A DNA stretch of 64,000 bases. Source: Grammothele lineata. Taxonomy: Eukaryota > Basidiomycota > Agaricomycetes > Polyporales > Polyporaceae. The DNA is taken from NCBI GenBank assembly GCA_002150815.3, contig NDFF03000035.1:1-64000 (forward strand), written 5' to 3'. A program made the translations under genes and the position numbers. Numbering within the stretch: position 1 is the first letter of the stretch; every line of letters starts with the position of its first letter. Shown in pieces: positions 23,369 through 34,855 of the stretch. A model generated the notes under the pieces. That model did no database searches and had not been told where the DNA came from. It worked only from the letters and a program-made list of their open reading frames with translations.

Positions 23369-25765
23369 CCCATGAAATTTGTTGGGTCGCCGGCGGACCC
23401 CTATGCTCAGGCTCGAGCGCCCGCCGGCGACCGCGACTTGCGTCGTGCCGATGTGCGATATCTGTACGCTGGCTCATGGGATCTAGCCGCCAACTGGGGA
23501 CTTCGCCGCTGCTTCGCGGCGCGCCCCCCGCTGGCATGGCAGCGGGGCGGCGCGGATTGGGCATAGGGCCCGCGCCCCATCGTCCCAGACTCGCGCTGCG
23601 CAGCTCGCACACCTCCGAGCCTAGAACGATGCCGATTGACTGTTGGCAGCGTCGAGGAGGCGGAGGCGGGGACGAACGTGCGGCGCGGTGCGACGCAAAT
23701 CCACCCTCTCCGCCAGCCGGTGCTCATACTTACTTCGCTGACATCACGACAGACGGAGGACGCCGCTACAGCTCCGCGATCGCATGGCGACCCGCCGCTG
23801 TCGCGGCTGAAGGCAGGAAATCTTCGGGGCGTCGAGGCTTCCAAGGTACTTAATCGACACGGCGGCAATATTATATTCGTCCACCCCCCGCCTTGCGCGC
23901 GGTGGTACTTAGCGGGCAGGAACCTCGAGGTTTTCGCATGCAATAAGGGTCTTTTTCCTGGAAGTGATTGCCGGGTGACAGTTGCGATTCCTAGCTGCGA
24001 CGTGCGGTGAAGTCCCAGTCAGACTAAGTGCACCGCCAGACGCAGCACGACAGGACGCTAGTTGCTTATCCTTACTTGTGTTTCCTCTGTCTTATCGGAC
24101 ATCGACGTCCGAAATTTCTAGTCGGGAGAGGGGAAAGGAATCTGGAGATATGCTGGCGCACGATTCCATCTGGCCGCACTACGGCAGCGGGAGAAGCGCC
24201 GATCTTTGCGCGACCGCACTGTTATGTGTTCGGTGTACGTAAACATAGGCACCTCGTACAGGAGTATTCGTACCCACCGCCATGAGATTAGGGTCGTAGA
24301 TACCAGCATGAGCGCTTGTTGGCGAAACCCGTGGATGAAGATGGATGCGCGTCTTGTCTGGAACCATCACCTGACCGCTGATAAACCCAGACGGCGTTGA
24401 AGCAGATTAGTGTGCGATGGTCCGGGCCCGGCACGAAGCAAGTACGCACGAGTCTCATGCACATACGATAGGGAGCTCAGGACCGTACGCCCGATTCGGA
24501 CCCGGCATAGAGGAGACAAGGTGCATATACCGCATCCCAGCCTGCCCGTGCGTTCGATCGTCAATGTCGCTACTTTGTCCCGGCGAAGAGCGCCAGAAGC
24601 GCCGACAGTAGCAGAACCACCGTCTTCTCCTCGGACCTTGAGCTTGACTATCTGAATGGCGCAGGGCTTGCAGCCACCAACTCATTCCCCCTACCGTGCG
24701 ATATCAGTGGCAACTCCGAGCAGCTCTGGCCATGAATGTCAAATTGTGATTCGAATTCTTTTGCCAGAGCTTTCGTGGCCCGCGCACGGCGAGGGCATGT
24801 GCCCGTCCCTTGCACGGAGATGGGGCTCCGGATGGAGCCACCCGCCGTGCTTCTCGCCGCTGTAGGTCCACCGCGGGCCCATGGCCCTGCCGACAGGGGT
24901 CGATGCTTCTTTCGTCGATAGCGAAAAACGGTTCGTGCGTGGTGCCACCTTGGAGCATTATTCGGGCCCAGATACCTGCCGCAGAGGCCGGAGGTGTCGC
25001 ACATTCGAGATTGTTGCACCACAGGCTTCTTCACGGAGGGGCGGCGCGAGGAAGAATATCAGAACATCTCCCGGTCTCGCGCTGCTGGCTCCTGAGGGCG
25101 CACGGCTAGGGCACATGAACACGGGTGGCACGCGCCGCGCGAGCGCGTGTGCGGAAGGGACAGCCTTGCGCGGCGCCAGAACGCTAGACCGTGGTGCTGA
25201 TCATCTTCATCCAGCGCTGCTCTGTGGGAGAATCAGCGCAGGCGTCGCTGACAAAGGCGACATGGACTCCTTGGCGCCGGGCTTTTGGCGGCAGACGGCG
25301 AGTGAAAGAGCGCCGGGTGACGGAGAGCAGAAAGTATGGACGTTTTGAGGATGGTGTGGTTTGAAGACGCTTTCTCAGTTCTAAGGTTTACTCTTGCAGG
25401 CGGCGTATCCCGATCAATGAGCTTAGAGAGGGGTTTATAGCGGTTCAATATCGATCAAAACGTAATTACAGAGTGAAGAGCCTCACAAGCATCAAAGCCA
25501 GATAGGAGAACCAAGGAGAAGGGAGAACGCGCTTCGACCGTTGGGCCACAAAGCGGATTGAGGTTGTCGGGGTGGTTGGACTGGGCGGGCTATTGTGTCC
25601 CAAAAAGGCATTGTCCGTCTGATCCGCCACCACGCGACCCACCGCGAGGTCCAAGAGTGTCTTGCAGCAACCTTTCCTGACCACCGCGTTCGCCTTCGTG
25701 GCTTCCATACTTCCATCCGACATCGAACAACCATACAACCCGCGCCACTGCAAACGCCTCCGGCG

Positions 25766-27938
25766 ATGTCGACCACCGTACAGACGCTGTACGTACCTGG
25801 CACGAATCAAGGCCTATCCTTTCCCCGATGGGGCGACGAGAACGCGCTTGACCACCCCAAGACGAAGCATCCCGCCGGACCCAGCAGCCCCTCGCGCGTT
25901 CCAGTGCGTTCCAAGACGACGACGACGCCGCTCACGACAGACTTCTCCTTCAATGCTGTCCGCTCGCCCAAGAGCCGCTCGCGACGGGCGTCGACGTCAT
26001 CCTACGACAGCGCCCGAACAGGCGCCACGGCGAGGAAGTCGTCGATACCGTTCCCCAAGAACGGAAAGCCCGCGCCGCCGGTAGTCACGACGGCGCAGTA
26101 TGCGCCCATCCTCGATGCCGTGACGTCCCTCTTGAACGGACGGGCTCGGACCCAGTCCCTGCCGTCGCTCGGGAGGCGTGAGCGCCCTAGTGTGGTCGCG
26201 AAGGCGAGGGAGATGGCGAAAGAGGCAGCAGCGCAGAGAGAAAGGGAGGCGACTGAGCGGCTGGAGAAGGAGAAAGCCGAGAAAGTGGCTCTGAGGGAGA
26301 AAGAGGCCGCCGTGTCGCTGTGGTCGACGCTCCAGGACAGGGAAAAGGTGGTAATTGGGCACACGATGGACCGCGGCCGTGAGTATCGGAACAGCGCTCT
26401 TCGCATCCAATGCTGACGGAATTCCGATTGGGTTTCGTGTTCCCCGACGCCTGGTATCCGCAGTGCTCCAGAGCGTCGCCACGCCTTATGGTGCGACCAT
26501 TCTGACACCGAAGTTGTTGAGCGAGGCTTTGGAAGCTACGGAGACGACATACTTCGCATGGCAAGCTGTGAAGGAGGCCATCGAGATGAGGTGCGCGCGT
26601 CAATGGGGGACTTTCGCCCGTGTCCGTGTTGATGAGGTTTCCGACTCTTTAACAGGGCCAACGGTGAATGGGACTTGGACGAAATGTTGTCAGATGCAAT
26701 GGACCGCTTTGTGCGTACAGGTCATGGCTATAACTGGGCTGCTGCTGACAGGATTGCGCAGATCGTTTTGCTGGGCGTTGAGCTCCTCGAGGACATGGAG
26801 GGCCCACATTTTACGTTTGTGGACCCGAGGAGCGAGAATGACCCCCAGAAGATGGTCGAGCAGGCGCTTCGTCTGGTAGATTTATTCGCGGCTAGAGGTT
26901 ACGGGCGCGACTGCATCGTTATCTCGGTAAGCGTTGGCGCAAACTCTTTTTCGCCGGTCCGAAGAGGGCAAGAAACTAACGCACCGGGTCGCACTAGATT
27001 CCCGCGACCGAGGCGGGTGTACAGGCAAGCAAGAAGCTCGCGGGCAAGCATCGTGTGCAGACCAATTTGACCCTTGTATCGGGGCCTTTGCACGCGTCTG
27101 CCTGCGCAAGCGCGGGGGCGTCGTACGTAACGTTCTCCTACGCATCGGTGAGCCACGATAATAATACCTTCAAAGTTGAAGGAAACCAACTGACGTTTAC
27201 ATGAATTTGTAGTTGAACGTAGCTTGGCAAGACACGATGTGGAGCCCATTAGGAAGGGCTCTGAGGACTCCCGGCCTCACCTCGAAGCGCCATACGGAGA
27301 CCACGATCGAGACCACGGCGGAGTACCTCCGCTCGCACAACCTTGCGACGCAAGTGGTTCTCTCCCTGGAAGGAGCGCAGAAGGTCAGTCTGGCCCGCCT
27401 CCTCGTCCCTTCCGCATATAGTAGACCGAGGTCTCACTCTCCCCCGCCCCACCCACAGCTTAGCGCGGCACAGCGCTTGCGACGCTTCGACGCCGTCGTT
27501 CTGGACGCGACCCAGTCGCAACAGGCAAGGGTGCCGATGAAGCCGAAGGTCAGCACCCACGCCGCCACCGAAGGATCTCCAGTGGCGAAAGCGCGCTCGC
27601 CCGCGTTCGCGGCTACGGGAGGCGCCTTTATGTCGGCGATGCCCGCCGAGGCGCGCGCATTGGCCCGGACGACGCTAGGAGTGGGGTTGAGGGAGCTGAA
27701 GACCCAGATGAAGAGCGTGTCCAGAGACATGTATGGCTTCCTCGTCCAGGAAGCGGAGCGCTCTTATCTTGGTTATCAAGAGCTTGAAGACTCATATGCC
27801 CTCGACGTCAAGTTGGCAATGGACTACATGCAGTTGGTCGACGCTGGGTATGAGCCGGAAGAGTACCCCGAGGTCAGGAGCAAACACATTGGATTCAGAA
27901 TGTGTTGCGCGATCTGGGATGTTCCAACAGGTTGGTAA
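25766..27938 (+). CDS. transaldolase-fold protein lacking catalytic residues
   Basis: Six exons (25766-26378, 26464-26590, 26656-26926, 26998-27147, 27213-27383, 27459-27938) sum to 1812 nt and 603 residues. Residues 1-150 are a Ser/Lys/Arg-rich, probably disordered tail. About 150-205 is a charged coiled coil. From about 205 a transaldolase-like TIM barrel begins. The best match is the stretch DCIVISIPATEAGVQA followed by TNLTLVSGPLHASACASAG, which parallels the ILIKLAST and NLTLLFSFAQ blocks of classical transaldolase. The Schiff-base lysine of that block is serine here (codon 337), and the catalytic aspartate of the DATTNPS block is glycine (codon 214). The C-terminal 160 residues do not resemble the usual end. 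Fold kinship is well supported, but normal transaldolase activity is unlikely. A scaffold or regulatory role is inference. The start is the first ATG after the promoter. Confidence 0.78.
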
Positions 27939-29613
27939 GACAGGGTCATCGTAGAAGTGATGGAGATGTTAGAACGGACGGATACGGATGTCTCGGTTGG
28001 GATACGCGGTTGAATTTGGAGAAACCACCCAAGATTATTGTAAATTAATTGTGTTCAAATAGGGTCTCTTCGTACCGGTATTCCAGAACATAATCATCGT
28101 CATCATGAAAGGCAGTGGAGAGTGGCCGTCGCCAATCATGCGCCTGGGCTTGGAAAGCCGCACGGGCACGACGAGCTTCGACGGTCGAAACCGCCGACGA
28201 AGGATCGGAGGTAGCGCACAGAGACAGACCCAAGGGATAGCTTCGACGTTTTCGTGGGGTACGGCGACGAGCATGTCGGCGCCAGCTCTGCCGTCGTTGA
28301 CGCGTTCGTTCTATTCCGGGGTCAGGGGTCGGCAAGAGACATGCCAGGGCGTGCACGCTTACCAAGGGAGATAGGGCGAGTTCTGCGCGAACGTGCACAC
28401 CACGCTGCTCGGTAGACAACGCCTAGACGACGTATGCTGGAACAAGGGCGTTCCCGAACCGTCGTCGCTCGAGGCTCGGCTGTTCTTCACTCTGCTCTTC
28501 CTCAACATCGATAGGAGGTGCGGGTAACCTCCGAAGGAAGCGCGGAGCGCTCGACGCTTGACATGGACATGGAAAACGGGGCAAAAGTTTGCCATGCGCA
28601 AAAATACGCCACGCGGCGGATCGTGTGCCATGAGGCGGGGGCCGCCGCTCTGGCCTGATGCAGTGTCCTTCTGTGCGCAACCTAAGGAGACCAAGATGGA
28701 ATATCAGTTCCTCGCCATCTTCCGATGAACGGCTGCGGGCGCACCCTAGGACACCAAAAGGATCTCCGCAAACCAGCGGTAGCAGGGCGCCGCTAGAGCA
28801 GGAATGAATGGATCAGAAAGGCCGCCGGGCAGGAGCGCCTCGCGCCCATGGCTGGACGTGGCCACTGGCATGAGAATGCGTCGGCGAGAGGATAGCGCTG
28901 TATTTCGGGGCTCCAGTTGGAAGAAAGACATACTGGTCGCGGTTGAGTGTGGATGCCTCGAGCCCAATGTTTAGGCGTTCAGAGTTGTGTCGGCGGAACA
29001 AATATTGAGTTAGACTAGGAGACGACCCGGGGCACGCGTCCATGTGCGGTCGGTACACGGAACGATCATCACGGCGAGGGCACTAAGCAGAGTCCCACCT
29101 TCGCACCCGTGGGCCCTGTCTTGCTATTCTCCGTTACTGCACAATGCAACGTGCAGGCCGGGGTGTTTGAATGCGTTGGCCTGCACCATGCGGACCGGGA
29201 TTGTCGAACCGGGCAACATCTGGAGAGCGCACATGAGCGAGGAAGAGTCAAGACGGTCATGACGGTCGACTCGAAGTGAGGTGCCTTCCTTCGTCGTATA
29301 GGACGCGGACAATGCCATCCCACAAACGCGCGACGTTACGTACCACTACAAACTCCGAGCGAGTTCTTCACCATGATCTGGAGACATGGCCTCCATCATG
29401 AACAGTCAGGCCAATAACCAGATTGGAGGATAAAACCCATGTTTAGTGGTGAACGACAAGGATGCAGCGAAGAGGAAGAGCCAAAGTGTCGAGGGGTGCG
29501 CGTCATGACGGTCGGGACCACGCTCGACGCGTCGTTCGCCTCGGGCATGAAGTCCACGCGCGTTGCTCCCGCACCGTCATCATCGCTCTCTGACTCGGCT
29601 CATTGGTTCCACG
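27939..29613. other. intergenic with unresolved minus-strand coding potential
   Basis: Between the transaldolase-like gene and GPI11 no complete gene could be built. The minus strand contains several stretches with natural-looking amino-acid composition (see the separate entry). The plus strand has no credible frame until the GPI11 start. Confidence 0.4.
28035..29400 (-). other. possible unrecognised or decayed gene
   Basis: On the minus strand several segments look more like protein than their surroundings. A C-terminal exon (28035-28140) ends in an acidic tail, HDDDDYVLEYRYEETLFEHN, just before a TAA. A possible preceding exon (NERVNDGRAGADMLVAVPHE) has good flanking AG and GT signals. Others read LPAPPIDVEEEQSEEQP and LNRDQYVFLPTGAPKYSAIL. 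I could not connect them all in one frame, and in-frame stops interrupt the obvious joins. It may be a multi-intron gene of a family I do not recognise or a decaying pseudogene. Confidence 0.25.
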
Positions 29614-30771
29614 ATGCCCTCACGAAAGACGAAGATGGCAGAGGCTTCAGCGCGCGCACAACCCTCAGACCCGTCGTCAACCGAGCCCACTGGCACTCCC
29701 TTCTTTCCCTTCGCGCGGTACACCGGGATCGTCGGTGTCCATACGTCTCTCCTCGCCTTTACCACTCTCTTGCTCCCTAGCACTTCATTTTCGTCCCTCT
29801 TGCCATGGAACTCGAGTGCGGAAGGGAAGCCGAAGCGCGATGTCATGCAGGCTCTCACAGAGAACCCCGTACGAACGGTCATCTGGATATGCGCGGGTAC
29901 ACTCATCCTCCAAAGTTGGTGGGCTGGCTGGGTACGTACATGGTACGCCGACATCCGAGCACGCAAAACGGATGGCGCGGAGGAACTGCAGCACAGGCTG
30001 GATAGAGGTAAACGGCAAAAGCAACGTATGCTGGTAGGTTCTCCCGCCACTTTCCTTCGGATCGTCGCTCATGCGTATTGCGCTCCTCCAGGAATTCGGC
30101 CAGGCCATTTCGATGACCTTCGCCGCCTCCGTGCTGTTCCACATCATCACGGTTCTCTTTGGCGCACCTCTCATTAGGTACGTTCAGCGTAATCCAATGT
30201 GTGCACCCTCCGCGGATATTCAAGCACTCACGCCCGGCACAATAGTCATCCGCTACAAACGTATTCGATGTCCCTCCTTCTCGCCGTCCTGACCGTCCTA
30301 CCGCCCGCATACACTCTCGGCCCGCCTTCCTTCGGTGCGGACAGCCCTGCGCTCGTCTCCCGCCTCACATGGGTCCGCCTCTTCGCCGAACTATCGTACG
30401 TTCGCCATTCGCCAGCCTCTACGCGACGCAACTCACGCGCCCTCCTCCGCCGACTTTCCCAGCCCGCGCACCCCCGTCGAGCGAGCCCTCGTCTACCCGG
30501 CCGTCGGCGCGGTCATGGGCTCCTGGGCGGGCGCGATCCCTATTGGGCTGGACTGGGAACGCCCGTGGCAGGTACGTGCTTCGCGCCGCGCCCTCCCGCT
30601 CCGCTCATCTTCACACAGGCATGGCCACTCCCACCCACATTTGGTGCGGTCGGCGGATATATCGTTGGTTCTCTCGTGGCTCTGGCTATGAGTGGGACTT
30701 TGGAGCTTGCCCAGGCCGGTGTCGCACAAGCTCAGCGTGCGCAGTCGACGGGGAAGTCCAAGAAGTCGTGA
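29614..30771 (+). CDS. GPI11: GPI-anchor biosynthesis protein PIG-F / Gpi11
   Basis: A multi-spanning ER membrane protein of the PIG-F family. It partners the ethanolamine-phosphate transferases that add phosphoethanolamine to the mannoses of the GPI anchor precursor. Five exons (29614-30033, 30092-30177, 30246-30395, 30463-30571, 30619-30771) sum to 918 nt and 305 residues, the usual family size. Hydrophobic spans are visible around YTGIVGVHTSLLAFTTLLLP, VIWICAGTLILQSW, FAASVLFHIITVLFGAPL and LLLAVLTVLPPAYTLG. The diagnostic C-terminal block ERALVYPAVGAVMGSWAGA continues to IPIGLDWERPWQAWPLP and GGYIVGSLVAL, matching PIG-F closely. The start is the first ATG in the frame; a TTG upstream would only add a short tail. 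It ends tail-to-tail with the phosphatase gene, 160 bases apart. A single-copy housekeeping role is expected. Confidence 0.9.
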
Positions 30772-30931
30772 TTTCATCTACGTTCTTTATGAATCTATCA
30801 TCTACAGACCGTGTCTTCCGATCTAACTTATACCATCCTACGTTGATTCCAGCACCTCTAGTCCTCTAATGTTGAATGATCCATCTATACCTCTGGTCCT
30901 TGAAAACTCTCCGCTTGTGCCGCTCCGAAAC

Positions 30932-32192
30932 CTAGGACAGCAGCGCACGCAAGTCGCCGATCGAGTTCGTCACATAGTCCGGAACGGTAGGTGAAGGGTT
31001 GGGACCAGAAATCTCACTCTCCTTCGTGATACCTGCAGCACACCTATGAACCCCGCCCAGCAAGTCGTACGAGTGTAAGGAGCACGTACCGGTCAACACG
31101 AGAAGTGTCGCGAGCCCGCCGGCCTTTCCAAACTCGATGTCCGTGTTCAGACGGTCTCCAATCATAATGGTCCGCTTCGGGTCGAAGTTGTGCCTGCAGA
31201 CAATCCCCGGTCAGCCCACTCAACTCCGAATCCGCACTCGCCTCGCACGCCGTCCGATCTTCGCTGCGTGTTCCACAGGTTGCACTCACTTGGCCTTGAT
31301 GCAGTCCAGCATCGTCCCATTTGGTTTCCCGACCGCGACCGGGTTGCGCCCGAGCGCACAGCGGAGCGGTGCGCTGATCGAGCCCGCTCCAGGGAGGAGG
31401 CCCTCCGCGCTTGGGTACGTGCTGTCCTCGTTCGTCGCGATAAATGCCACGCCCTCGCGCTGGAGATATGTAAACGCCTTGGAGAGCTTCGTGTAGGTGA
31501 CGGACATGTCGAGCCCGCAAACGACCGCCGCGACGTCGGGATCGGGGGTCCAGCCCGCGAGCGAGAACGCCCCAAGGACGTTGTCCGCTGGGTCCTAGAT
31601 AGGAAGAGCGTAATGTGAGAGGGGTATGTAGTCAGAAGGAGAGAGCGGGGGACGCACGGTGCCCCCGAGGTACGCGATGCCCTCGTTAGTGAGCTCTTCC
31701 TCGAGCCCGGACATGCCAATCACGTACACCTTCTTGTCCTTAGGCATCTTCAGCACTGATGAGATGTAGACTGCTGTCGCAAATGCCGAGCCGTAGATTT
31801 CATCCTACAACGTCGATCCGCATACCCACATGAGCCTTCGTCTGGTATCTTATGGCGTGCGTCCAATCAACGCGAGAGCTGACTTACGACATGGGCCTCG
31901 ACACCGAGAGAGTCGAACTTCTTCTTGTAGTTTGGGCGTGACTTCGTCGCGTTGTTCGTCACGAAAAGCACCGACTTCTCTTCGAGCACACCATATCAGC
32001 CTCCCAACTCTCCGTACGTGTAAACGTTAACACGAAAGACGCACTGTGGTCTCGGAGCATCTGCAGTACGTCCGTTGCACCATCGATCAGCCTGTCGCCC
32101 TGCCAGAGTACCCCGTCACAGTCGAAGAGCCAGGTGTCGTACTTGTCCAGCAAGTCGGCGTAGTGTTCACGAGTGCTCAAGCGGGAGGCCAT
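30932..32192 (-). CDS. PHO13: HAD-superfamily phosphatase, PHO13 / phosphoglycolate phosphatase type
   Basis: A cytosolic phosphatase of the p-nitrophenylphosphatase/2-phosphoglycolate phosphatase group, thought to clear toxic glycolytic side products. Six exons read continuously into about 300 residues. All four HAD motifs are present: FDCDGVLW (nucleophile and acid aspartates) near residue 25, VLFVTNNATKSR (motif II), GKPNGTMLDCI (motif III lysine), and MIGDRLNTDIEFG (motif IV metal-binding aspartates). The C2-type cap lies between motifs II and III. The ATG at 32192 gives MASRLSTREHYADLLDKYDT, a normal family N-terminus. All introns are GT-AG. It converges on GPI11 and lies upstream of eL34 in the same orientation, with about 550 bases between them. 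Substrate preference cannot be read from sequence. Confidence 0.9.
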
Positions 32193-32739
32193 AGTGACGG
32201 TCTAGATCTATCGGTCTTCAGTGAGGATATGTGAACGTCTACCGCAAAGCACTAGGCGGATTGAACGAGGTGGTGGTTTAGATGAGAAAACGTGTCTAGC
32301 GTGAGGCAGTACCTTTCTCAACGCTGACGAACGCGCTGAGCAAAGCGTCATGGCGATATTCGTCGACCAATTGACTGCGACCAATACGCGCCGTGGTCAG
32401 ACACATCCGGCTGTCGACGACCGGCGGATGTGAGAACAACGATGGCACACCACACGGTAGGCAAAGCTCGTGTCTCACTGTCCGTTCGATGGCCACCGCT
32501 CGGCCCGTCTTACCGTTAACTTGCACACAAAATCTCTTCCAACAGACAGGCGCATACCGCATACCGACCTCATCGGTCATCTTTTGTTTGTGACGATAAG
32601 CAGTACAATGCATGGAGAGCGGACAGAGATGGCATGGCGTCGAGGTGCAATGATGGTGGGGGACGCGGAGGCAGCCCATCTACCTCCCGGTGGGTCGTAA
32701 AATAAAAGAATACAGAGCCACGCAAGATCAACGAGACGT
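32193..32739. other. spacer, no gene seen
   Basis: This is 5' flank of the phosphatase gene and 3' flank of the eL34 gene, both on the minus strand. A 127-codon minus-strand frame (32296-32679) has no recognisable content and no splice partners. Confidence 0.6.
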
Positions 32740-33199
32740 CTACTTGCGACCACCCTTCTCCTGCGACTTGATCACCTTCTTGACGATCTTCGCCTCCTCA
32801 ACAAGGAATGCCCGGAGGATACTGAGGAGAGGAAGAGATAATGAGGACGGAGGTGCGAAGCATCATACAGGGGCACGTACCGGGACTTAACACAGTCACC
32901 GCACCGCGAACCACCGTACGCCCGGCGAACGGTCTTCTTCGTCTTCGAGATCGTAGCGTACTGGCGGGGGCGAAGCGCAGGGACCTAGATAACATACAAT
33001 TGGCACAGTGCGGACGTAAGATATCAGAATGTGGACGTACACCGGGGAGCGCGATACCGCAGTCACCGCACTTGGGCGAAGTGGCGAGCTTTTTGAGGTG
33101 GTGGTAGACAAGCTTGCCACCAGGCGTCTTCACCACCCGACGGCGGTTCGACGTGGTGTTGTAGGGGGTGCGCTTGCGGAGGGTGACGCGTTGGGCCAT
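32740..33199 (-). CDS. RPL34: 60S ribosomal protein eL34
   Basis: A component of the large cytosolic ribosomal subunit. Three exons (33199-33041, 32984-32881, 32821-32740) sum to 345 nt and 114 residues. The N-terminus MAQRVTLRKRTPYNTTSNRR is the family signature. Two CxxC pairs, CGDCG and CGDCV, form the zinc-binding site of eL34. RPRQYATISKTKKTVRRAYG and the C-terminal AFLVEEAKIVKKVIKSQEK are also diagnostic. Another ATG six codons upstream is in frame, but the family starts at MAQRVT. A further intron in the 5' untranslated region is possible, as for many fungal ribosomal-protein genes. This assignment is essentially certain. Confidence 0.96.
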
Positions 33200-34855
33200 C
33201 GGTGGACTGCGAGACATATGTTTAGCGTGAAATCAGGACCGACCGTGCAACCTTGCGACCGCCTCTGCATCCAATCTCCTTTGAACATCCATCCTCCGAC
33301 ATCACATTGAAATCTCCCGTCCCGTCCAGCCTACTCATGCCCAACCGTTGACCTCCCCCTCCCTGCCGCCAAGTCGCATCGCAATAAAATAACAGAAAAC
33401 TCACACTTGAGGGTTTCAAGGGAGGCTGCCTGTGGAACGTGCGGTCAGTATAGAGTCAAAAACCATAGGAGCAGCATCCACCCATACCTTGATCTTGCGC
33501 TTGCTGTGGGCCGTCACTGTCGAGTATTATTCCCTACAAAGGGAGCGCGGGTGGCTGAGTGCAACTGTACAGTACCCGGCATTTGCCGAAGTGGCCATCG
33601 GCGCTTGTACTTCCTCCTATGGACACGTTTGGCGCTTCTGCCATGACATCATTTCTCACCGGACACCCTCAAGTCGCACGCCTCCAGTTCGAATCCAATG
33701 CCACCTACAGAAAATGCGCGGAATAACTTTCCTCAGTATTTCTCTCTTTGATCCGGAGAACTCGGAAATATCGTCAGCTACGTAGTTCCTAGGGGCTGAG
33801 GAAACAAACCCTCTATCGCGCCGATGTCGTCGAGCTGAATTGCCCGCACGCAGGGCGGCCCCAGCTGTCAGCGCGCAGAGTTCGAGACAATAGAACACAA
33901 TAGCCGAATGCGCCTCATGATTCTGACAACTGACGACCGCTCACTCCGCCATGGACTCTTTGATTCCGCGATATTGCTCTCTCGCCCCTCGCGGCGTTTG
34001 GGCGTGGCATTACAAGACACGCGCCGTCGCCCGAAAGGGCATGTAGTGTGGTTTTGTTCGCCCGCGACGTTCTCGTCCCCCGGTGGCCCAGCTTCTAAAG
34101 ATACCGGCTCGGATTGATCATTGCGCAGGAGGATGGTGTTCAATTCGTGGCTGTCAGGCGGTCGTGCGGCACACCGGACACGGTGGGGCTGGCCTTGTCA
34201 TGGCCATCGAAGGGTCGTCGCAGTCATCAGCGCGTTGTCATAGATCTTGAACTCAGTCTCGGAACCCGGCGGGGTCCTCGGCTTCAAGATACTCTGGCCA
34301 TACCACAACACCAGGCCCTAGACACGAGGAGGGCCCTCCCACACGCATCCTGTGCTACTGCACCTCCGGGCCTGATCGGAATCCCTATCCTTGACCACAA
34401 TTCACGGCGACTTGAACGAATCTCGATGGTGTTCGCAGCGCACGCCCGGTGTCTTGGTGAGGGCATGCCCTGTGGTCCCACATCGGTGAGAGAAACCCAA
34501 GTTGCGCAGACGCTAATCAACTTCTGGCTCTTCCGTACTGTATGGAGGTACTTGCGCACAAAGTCAGGATACCGCGCATTCCGGTGCATACGTCCTTACC
34601 CTGATCAGGCACCTACCGGTATCCTATCGACCGGCGGTACTGCACAAGGTTCCGTCGCATCAGCTGCCTACATAGGATACTTGTTGTGCCTAGCCAGTTA
34701 TTCGCAATCCGCGGGGCCCCGCGGGCGCGGGCGGGCTCGAGAATCGCACAGGGTCGGCCGTAGGAGATGGCCCGTAGAGGTGATTGACGAGAAAACGCAG
34801 TATATACAATAATGCCCGCCGAACACCGGAAACGACGGTCGGCCGAGCGCCGTGT
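33200..34855. other. 1.65-kb intergenic stretch, no gene recognised
   Basis: It lies between the eL34 promoter and the NOP53 3' end. A 232-codon plus-strand frame starts at a TTG (34114-34812). It has an even amino-acid mix but no recognisable domain, no ATG near its start and no promoter signal. A 91-codon minus-strand frame (33868-34143) is equally uninformative. Neither is claimed as a gene. Confidence 0.5.

Larger units (their letters stand above)
19676..25765. other. 6-kb intergenic stretch, no gene recognised
   Basis: This is 3' flank of the bZIP gene followed by GC-rich sequence without a supportable gene. The frames seen are Arg/Pro/Ala-rich and mutually antisense. Simple repeats occur at 20998-21024, 21131-21150 and 23351-23368, and a G-run tract at 21412-21429. 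Minus-strand frames near 24.6-25.4 kb have somewhat more balanced composition, but I could not join them into a gene. Confidence 0.5.

Noticed and set aside
29180..29215. Palindromic CCCGGTTCGACAATCCCGG-like segment on the minus strand, similar to a tRNA T-arm
   Set aside because: Loop length is wrong and no cloverleaf can be drawn. It lies inside the unresolved coding-like stretch.
34114..34812. 232-codon plus-strand frame between eL34 and NOP53
   Set aside because: Starts at TTG, no domain, no promoter, and not matched by splice sites. Kept only as a note for transcript checking.
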